Origin: Adiantum capillus-veneris
Lineage: Eukaryota > Streptophyta > Polypodiopsida > Polypodiales > Pteridaceae
Direction: 5' to 3'
DNA: 64,000 nt
Assembly (NCBI GenBank): GCA_014529385.2
Contig: CM043968.1
Coordinates: 22,435,484 to 22,499,483, forward strand
Each line of letters starts with the position of its first letter. Positions within the stretch are counted from its first letter, which is position 1. The notes under the pieces were generated by a model. That model saw only the letters and a list, made by a program, of their open reading frames with translations. It searched no databases and was not told the DNA's origin. Shown one piece after another: positions 58,838 to 64,000 of this stretch. Made by a program: the position numbers and the translations under genes.

Positions 58838-61735
58838 GTGCAGCAAGAACTAGCTCAAGGCCCACAAATCCTTCGTCGACCACCACCACCAGCAAATATA
58901 CCTCCCGTCCCACATGAGGAGGAAGAAACAGGAGTCAACATCATCAAGCTAGAAGAGGTAATAGATGAGCATACTCTAAACTTTGATGTTATGCCGGCAG
59001 AAAAACGCACAAGAGCACATGATAAGGATGAAGACATGAGAAGTGAAGGAACAAATTCAGCCAGAAGGGACAAGAAGAAGAAGTCAAAGATGGAAGAAGC
59101 TGAAAGTAGCAGGAAGAAAAGATCAAGGCGAAGGGAAATTGGTATCAACGACTTCCCATTGGGAAAGGAGCTAGAGCCCTACAACATCCTGGAGGATTTA
59201 CAAACCCAAAAGCCAAACATTTCATGGCCTCAACTTCTACACCTATCAACCAAAGTAAGAAGACAATGGCCAAAGTTGGTAAGTACAAGAATTCCAAAAA
59301 AGAAAGCAAATCTTTCCATTAAGGTTGTGGCCTCAAAGCTACAAAAAGATGTGGAACCCATTGTGGATGCTTACATAAGGGGTAAAAAGGTGTCTAATGT
59401 ATATGTTGATGGTGGAGCTCAAATGTGTGTGATCACAGAAAGATCAATGAACAGGTTAGGGCTTGAAATTACAAAGTCCTCTAATTGTCAAGCTAGGCCA
59501 GCCAACAACTCAAGTGTGACGTGTTTGGGGATCATTGAAAATGTAAAAGTCTCTGTATGTAACATAGATGCACGAGTGGATATGTATGTCATGCCTGCTA
59601 AGGGGGAGGGCTATCCCATCATCCTAGGGAGGCCTTGGCTCATTGCTGTGAATGCAGATCAAAAATGGGGAAGTGGTCGTTTGATTCTTAAGAAGGGTCA
59701 ACCGGTGGTGTATGATTGGCGAGAAGGAAAGCAACTAGATATCAACTATGAAACCACGGCAGATGAAGAGAGCGAGGAGGAGAGTCCTTACTCAAGTGAT
59801 GAGGAAGCATCAACCAGTGCATCAACCAGTGAAGAGGAGTCTTCTTTGGAGGTAATGGGAATTGTATTCAACGCCAACACCCAAGATGTTTCTATAGAAG
59901 ACAAGCCAACAGACAATCACACACGAGGGGATGAAAGATGCCACCACCTTGAAGAAGGATTTGAGAAGATGCTTGCAAAAGATCTTACTTGTGAGGAGAA
60001 GAGGTCCTACATCAATATGTTAAGGAGGTATCCCAATTTGTTTATCACTGACTACTCACAAATAAGAGGTGTAGATGTAATAGAGCATCGAATTGAATTG
60101 AAACCAGGGACCAAACCCGTGGCTCAAAAGTTAAGGCGACTAGGATCTGTGCAACAAAAGGCTCTCCTACAAGAAGTGAATCGACTCTTGAAGGCTGGCT
60201 TCATCTATCTAGTATCCAACTCCGAATGGGTATCACCTATTGTAGTCACTCCCAAGAAGAATGGTAAGTGGAGGGTTTGCGTGGATTACAAACCCCTCAA
60301 CACTGCGACAAAGAGGGACCATTTCCCTCTCCCTTTCCAAGATGAAATTTTGAATGAAGTAGCAGGTCACGAATGCTACACTGTGTGTGATGGGTATTCA
60401 GGATATTTTCAAATTAGAATAGCAGAAGACGACCAACCAAAAACCACCTTCATCACACCTTGGGGATGTTTTGCATTCAGAGTAATGCCTTTTGGGCTCA
60501 CCGATGCTCCTAGCACCTTCATGAGATTCACAATATTTGTATTTCAGCCATTCTTTGGAAAATCTATAAGAGTCTTTATGGATGATTTCTGTATTTATAG
60601 TTGTAGATCACTTCACTGCCAAAAGGTTGAAGAGGGGCTTAAGAGGCTCCATCAATTTGGGGGACAACTCAACCCAGAGAAGTGTCATATCGGTGAATCT
60701 CAGGTGGTTTTGCTAGGCCATGTGGTTTCTTCACAAGGAATTCAAGTGGATCCCTCTAAAGTAGAGGCCCTTTTGTCATTATCTCCACCAACAACAACTA
60801 AGGAGCTAATGACCTTCAACCACAAAGTGAGGTACATGTCTCGCTTCATCCATCTCCTAGCAGAAGCCATCGCCCCTTTGCATAGGTTGGCAAGCCAATC
60901 TACATTTGAATGGGGGAGGGAACATGCAAAATGTTTTGAGGAAGTGAAGGGCATTCTTAGCTCTCTCCCGATCCTAATGCCACCAGAACTAAAGGAGACC
61001 TACTATGTCACTCCAAGTGTAGGTTTCGAAGCAATTGGTGTTGTTTTGATGCAAAAAGATCCTAAAACATCATACATGAGGCCAATCTATTTTGCAAGCA
61101 AGGTGATGACTCCGGCCGAGAAGGGATACACTGAAATGGAGAAAGTGGTCTTTGCAATCTTGTTTGCGGTAAGGAAGTTTCGATCGTATCTTCTCCCTGT
61201 GCCATTTGTTTTTCTCACCTTAAATCACAATCTACCATATGTAGTACAACACATGAGCCTCTCATCTAGAATAGCAAAGTGGGTGCTTGAACTCCAAGAA
61301 TTTGAATACACTTTCCTTGTAGAAGATAGCACAAGAGCAAGACTTGCAGACATTCTCACCTACAAAGTGAGAGAAAGGGAAGGATCACGACTACAAAGAG
61401 AGGAAGGCTCAAAACAGTTCAAAGTGAAGGAGATTAATAATGCCCATACTTTATGCTTTGACGGAGCTTATCAACGCCAACAAGACAAAGCAGCAGGGGG
61501 GATCGTCATTTTGAACCCACAAAAGGAGGTAATGGTTAGAAAAGGTATCACCCTACCCAATGTTCACTCTAACAATGAGGCTGAGTATGCTGCTCTAACC
61601 CTTGCGTTAGAAGAATGCAAAGAATTAGGCATACAAAGACTTATTATAAAAGGTGATTCTTTGCTAGTGGTCAGGCAATCCAAGGGACTTGGAGGTGCAA
61701 GAATCGTACATTGTTTGAGTGGCTTAGTAGTGTAA
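58838..61735 (+). CDS. pol: Tat-type Pol: protease, RT, RNase H, second RNase H
   Basis: A 965-codon frame in phase with gag. Lys/Glu-rich linker about 30-110; protease with VYVDGGAQMCV (Asp191; DGG rather than DSG); RT from about 400 with WVSPIVVTPKKNGKWRVCVD, FGLTDAPSTF and active site VFMDDFCIYS (Asp582, Asp583); RNase H from about 710 with EMEKVVFAI and RLADIL; second RNase H from about 870 with CFDGAY (Asp875), NNEAEYAAL and IKGDSLLVV. The frame is lost near 61,690, where a single missing base in a G run fits, so the last acidic residue of the second RNase H lies in the next frame. The Met is only the first after the stop. Confidence 0.87.
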   Translation: MQQELAQGPQILRRPPPPANIPPVPHEEEETGVNIIKLEEVIDEHTLNFDVMPAEKRTRAHDKDEDMRSEGTNSARRDKKKKSKMEEAESSRKKRSRRREIGINDFPLGKELEPYNILEDLQTQKPNISWPQLLHLSTKVRRQWPKLVSTRIPKKKANLSIKVVASKLQKDVEPIVDAYIRGKKVSNVYVDGGAQMCVITERSMNRLGLEITKSSNCQARPANNSSVTCLGIIENVKVSVCNIDARVDMYVMPAKGEGYPIILGRPWLIAVNADQKWGSGRLILKKGQPVVYDWREGKQLDINYETTADEESEEESPYSSDEEASTSASTSEEESSLEVMGIVFNANTQDVSIEDKPTDNHTRGDERCHHLEEGFEKMLAKDLTCEEKRSYINMLRRYPNLFITDYSQIRGVDVIEHRIELKPGTKPVAQKLRRLGSVQQKALLQEVNRLLKAGFIYLVSNSEWVSPIVVTPKKNGKWRVCVDYKPLNTATKRDHFPLPFQDEILNEVAGHECYTVCDGYSGYFQIRIAEDDQPKTTFITPWGCFAFRVMPFGLTDAPSTFMRFTIFVFQPFFGKSIRVFMDDFCIYSCRSLHCQKVEEGLKRLHQFGGQLNPEKCHIGESQVVLLGHVVSSQGIQVDPSKVEALLSLSPPTTTKELMTFNHKVRYMSRFIHLLAEAIAPLHRLASQSTFEWGREHAKCFEEVKGILSSLPILMPPELKETYYVTPSVGFEAIGVVLMQKDPKTSYMRPIYFASKVMTPAEKGYTEMEKVVFAILFAVRKFRSYLLPVPFVFLTLNHNLPYVVQHMSLSSRIAKWVLELQEFEYTFLVEDSTRARLADILTYKVREREGSRLQREEGSKQFKVKEINNAHTLCFDGAYQRQQDKAAGGIVILNPQKEVMVRKGITLPNVHSNNEAEYAALTLALEECKELGIQRLIIKGDSLLVVRQSKGLGGARIVHCLSGLVV

Positions 61736-63303
61736 GAGCTTTGATGAAGGGTTTTAAAGCAACACAGGTACAACACACTGTGAGAACTCATAACAAGGAA
61801 GCAGACTTACTCGCAAATGAAAAGCTTCAAATGGCGGTAGGAGGTGTGAAACTATATGAACCCAAATATCAAGGTCAAGAGGAGCTAAAAGACATTATCT
61901 TCTTTCTACAAGCAAGTGAGTGTCCCAAACACTTAGACAAGGTGCAAAGACATAGACTAGTTAAGAAGGCCACACCTTACCAGTTGATCGGGGATGATTT
62001 ATATCACAAAGGGAAAGATTTGGTCTTGAGGAGAGTACCAGGTGTGCAAGAGATAGAGAAAATTCTTCTTTCATGTCATGATGATGTCTGTGGTGGTCAC
62101 TTTTCTCAAGATATTACAAGTAGGAAGATTTTACAAGCAGGGTTTATTTGGCCGATCTTACATCGTGATGTCCAATATTGGTGTAAGGCATGTAAGCCAT
62201 GCCAAATTGCTGGGGATAGACGACTAACATATGAGCCTCGAGTCCCAATAATATCTTATGGCCCTTTTGAAAAGTGGGGTGTGGATGCAATAGGTCCCCT
62301 ACCTCGTACTTCTACAGGGAAGGTTTTCATTATCATGGGTGTTGACTACATGACACGATGGGCGAAAAAAACAAGCACAACCCGAATCACAGCTGAAGAG
62401 GTATCAAAGTTTATTTTTGACCATATTTGTAGTAGGTTTGGAAAACCCCTAGAAATCTTATCACATCGAAGCCCGGGTCTTAGGGCTGACCTTCTGAATG
62501 ATCTCTTGAGGAGGTTAAAAGTGAAACACCTGCATTCCACACCCTACTATCCTCAATGCAATGGATTGGTGGAAAAAGTGAATGGAATGATATGTAAGAT
62601 CATTTCTAAGCAGGTTGTGGACCGGCCTAATGATTGGGATCGCCATTTGACGGCTTCTCTTTGGGCGTATAGGACATCTTTCAAGGTATCTACCCAATTC
62701 ACCCCTTTTCATCTAGTTTATGGACAGGAGGCACTTCTCCCCATTGAGTTAGAGCTCTCAAGCTTGCGCGTTCTTGCAAGAGTGGCAAAAAAACCAAAAG
62801 AGGTTCTACATGAAAGGATCTTAGATCTCCAACGACTTGAGCCAGATAGAGAAGAGTCCATTGATCACTACATCACCAAAGCGACAAGCCAAAGGGACAA
62901 AATCAACAAGAAGCTCAAGGGGAAAGGATTGAAGGAAGGTATGTTGGTTCTTCGCTATGATAACCGACTTGATACTCGACTTGACAAAAAGTTTTTGCAA
63001 AGATGGGAGGGACCTTTCATGATAAAAACAATGTTTGGGAATGGTAGTTACAGATTAGCAGATTTATCAGGAAAACTCCACAAGACCAGAGTCAATGGAT
63101 GGAGATTAAAGCCCTACTTTCAACGTATCAATCCGTTGATAGGAAGTCATCTGCCTACATCGTCTAAGCTCCAAATTGGCATGGCTCCCTTCGGCTTGGC
63201 AAATGCTCCACCTATTTTTAAAGCTTTGATGTGCAAAGAAGAACCAGCCTTGGAATCTAAACATACCCAAGGCAACCCTCCCATCTCCGATTTATGGGAT
63301 TGA
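61711..63303 (+). CDS. Tat-type Pol C-terminus: end of second RNase H and integrase
   Basis: A 530-codon frame. It opens with FEWLSSVRALMKG and HNKEADLLANE, the C-terminal helix of the second RNase H. Integrase zinc domain HDDVCGGH...CKACKPC (HHCC intact). Core: WGVDAIGPLP (Asp192), then ILSHRSPGLRADLL with His252 where the family has Asp, and NGLVEKVNG (Glu288). A C-terminal GPF...GSY.L...G...R..N...LK domain follows; no chromodomain. The integrase should be inactive. Confidence 0.87.
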   Translation: MFEWLSSVRALMKGFKATQVQHTVRTHNKEADLLANEKLQMAVGGVKLYEPKYQGQEELKDIIFFLQASECPKHLDKVQRHRLVKKATPYQLIGDDLYHKGKDLVLRRVPGVQEIEKILLSCHDDVCGGHFSQDITSRKILQAGFIWPILHRDVQYWCKACKPCQIAGDRRLTYEPRVPIISYGPFEKWGVDAIGPLPRTSTGKVFIIMGVDYMTRWAKKTSTTRITAEEVSKFIFDHICSRFGKPLEILSHRSPGLRADLLNDLLRRLKVKHLHSTPYYPQCNGLVEKVNGMICKIISKQVVDRPNDWDRHLTASLWAYRTSFKVSTQFTPFHLVYGQEALLPIELELSSLRVLARVAKKPKEVLHERILDLQRLEPDREESIDHYITKATSQRDKINKKLKGKGLKEGMLVLRYDNRLDTRLDKKFLQRWEGPFMIKTMFGNGSYRLADLSGKLHKTRVNGWRLKPYFQRINPLIGSHLPTSSKLQIGMAPFGLANAPPIFKALMCKEEPALESKHTQGNPPISDLWD

Positions 63304-63476
63304 GGTAATGAAAAGCAGGTCTAATGGAGTAAAAGAGTGCATGACACTCCTCCTATTGAAAAAAAAAAAGTGAAAAAGGAAAAAATGACAAAAAAAGAGA
63401 AAAAAAGAAGAAGAAAAAGAAGCAACACCGTCCTCCTAAAGATATGAATATCTCTAGGGTTGGGGGAGGGCTAATA
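63304..63476 (+). other. 3' UTR and polypurine tract
   Basis: An A-rich stretch (AAAAAGAGAAAAAAAGAAG...) and GGTTGGGGGAGGG just before the LTR, as expected for a polypurine tract. Confidence 0.7.
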
Positions 63477-64000
63477 TGAGTGGCATAAAATGGTAACCAT
63501 CTTTTTGCAACATTTTTAAGCCTACTCAACGTCCTCTTCCTCATATGTGTATATATTTTTCTACGCTATTAAGTTATCTAGAGTAAATTCCCCCTCTTCG
63601 TTTAACCTTTGTGGCGACACATACATTGTACTCTTCCCAAAAATGTCACCTTAGTCATATATTTATATTACCACCATTTTCTTTTTTTCTTTGTAAATAA
63701 AAGTAAGCATACAATAACCAACTATCTACCCCCAAACTTTCTTACCTCTTGTGAATTAGTAGTAGAAAAATAATATATCCATCTTCCATCCCATATAGAT
63801 AAATTACCATAGAAAATCAACTCTCCCCTTGTCTTTACCAAAGATTATCGTCCATCTCTACAAGTCTTCTATGCCCCTTACATAGGTGGCCCAATATCTG
63901 TTAAGAATATACATATAGTTTTTCTCCTTTCAAAAAGACTCAAATTGTATATTCTTTTCACAAGAAAATAATATTGGGCCCTTCTCTATTTGTTTAAGCA
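63477..64000 (+). repeat. 3' LTR of the Tat-type element, cut by the window end
   Basis: Starts TGAGTGGCATAAAATGG; matches 55,261-55,785. Confidence 0.88.

Larger units (their letters stand above)
55261..64000 (+). mobile_element. Ty3/gypsy element of Tat type (two RNase H domains), right end cut
   Basis: A long element: LTR starting TGAGTGGCATAAAATGG, a long leader with two small related ORFs, a single gag-pol frame broken by two stops and one frameshift, integrase, and a 3' LTR from 63,477 running past the window. The second RNase H domain between the RT-linked RNase H and integrase, the absence of a chromodomain, and the protease DGG point to the Tat lineage of plant gypsy elements. Confidence 0.87.

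Overview
This is a repeat-dense piece of a plant nuclear genome, most probably from a leptosporangiate fern. Two things point there. A coherent multi-exon gene for the ciliary protein DRC1 (motile cilia, so a plant with swimming sperm) lies at about 2.1-4.7 kb. A stretch of plastid-derived DNA at 19-22 kb has rps12-rps7 followed directly by psbA, an order I recall from the inverted repeat of core leptosporangiate ferns (seed plants have ndhB after rps7). Both organism calls are inference.

Layout. 0-1.2 kb: LINE debris. 2.1-4.7 kb (-): DRC1, six exons with matching splice phases. 5.4-6.9 kb: a 1.5 kb non-autonomous LTR element with target duplication. 7.5-7.8 kb: tandem duplication. 8.2-8.8 kb (-): deleted chromovirus remnant. 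8.8-18.1 kb: LINE copies A, A' and B head to tail; A is split by a gag-only Ty1/copia element (9,576-12,241) with a GTTAT target duplication. 18.1-22.15 kb: organelle DNA in the nucleus, a mitochondrial-type initiator tRNA and SSU rRNA fragment followed by plastid rps12, rps7 and psbA, all damaged. 22.2-24.6 kb: a receptor-kinase pseudogene with its parts out of order. 24.7-30.45 kb: LINE copies C, D and E head to tail. 31.25-32.11 kb: an 861-bp near-palindrome made of two opposed LTR copies. 32.5-39 kb: a coding-like fragment of an unidentified gene and more LINE and gag debris. 40.4-49.1 kb: several LTRs of one family, ending in a complete but disabled chromovirus (42,542-49,077). 49-55 kb: mostly unassigned, with one plausible terminal exon of an unknown gene. 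55.26-64.0 kb: a large Ty3/gypsy element of Tat type with two RNase H domains, running off the window.

The likeliest undescribed items are: (1) two paralogous 70-codon ORFs in the leader of the Tat-type element; (2) a LINE family with (TC)n tails whose copies follow one another at those tails, as if the tail were also the preferred target; (3) the opposed-LTR palindrome, a candidate hairpin-RNA source. There is no CRISPR array, bacterial operon or phage. Identifications rest on reading the sequence and remembered family features; no database search was possible.
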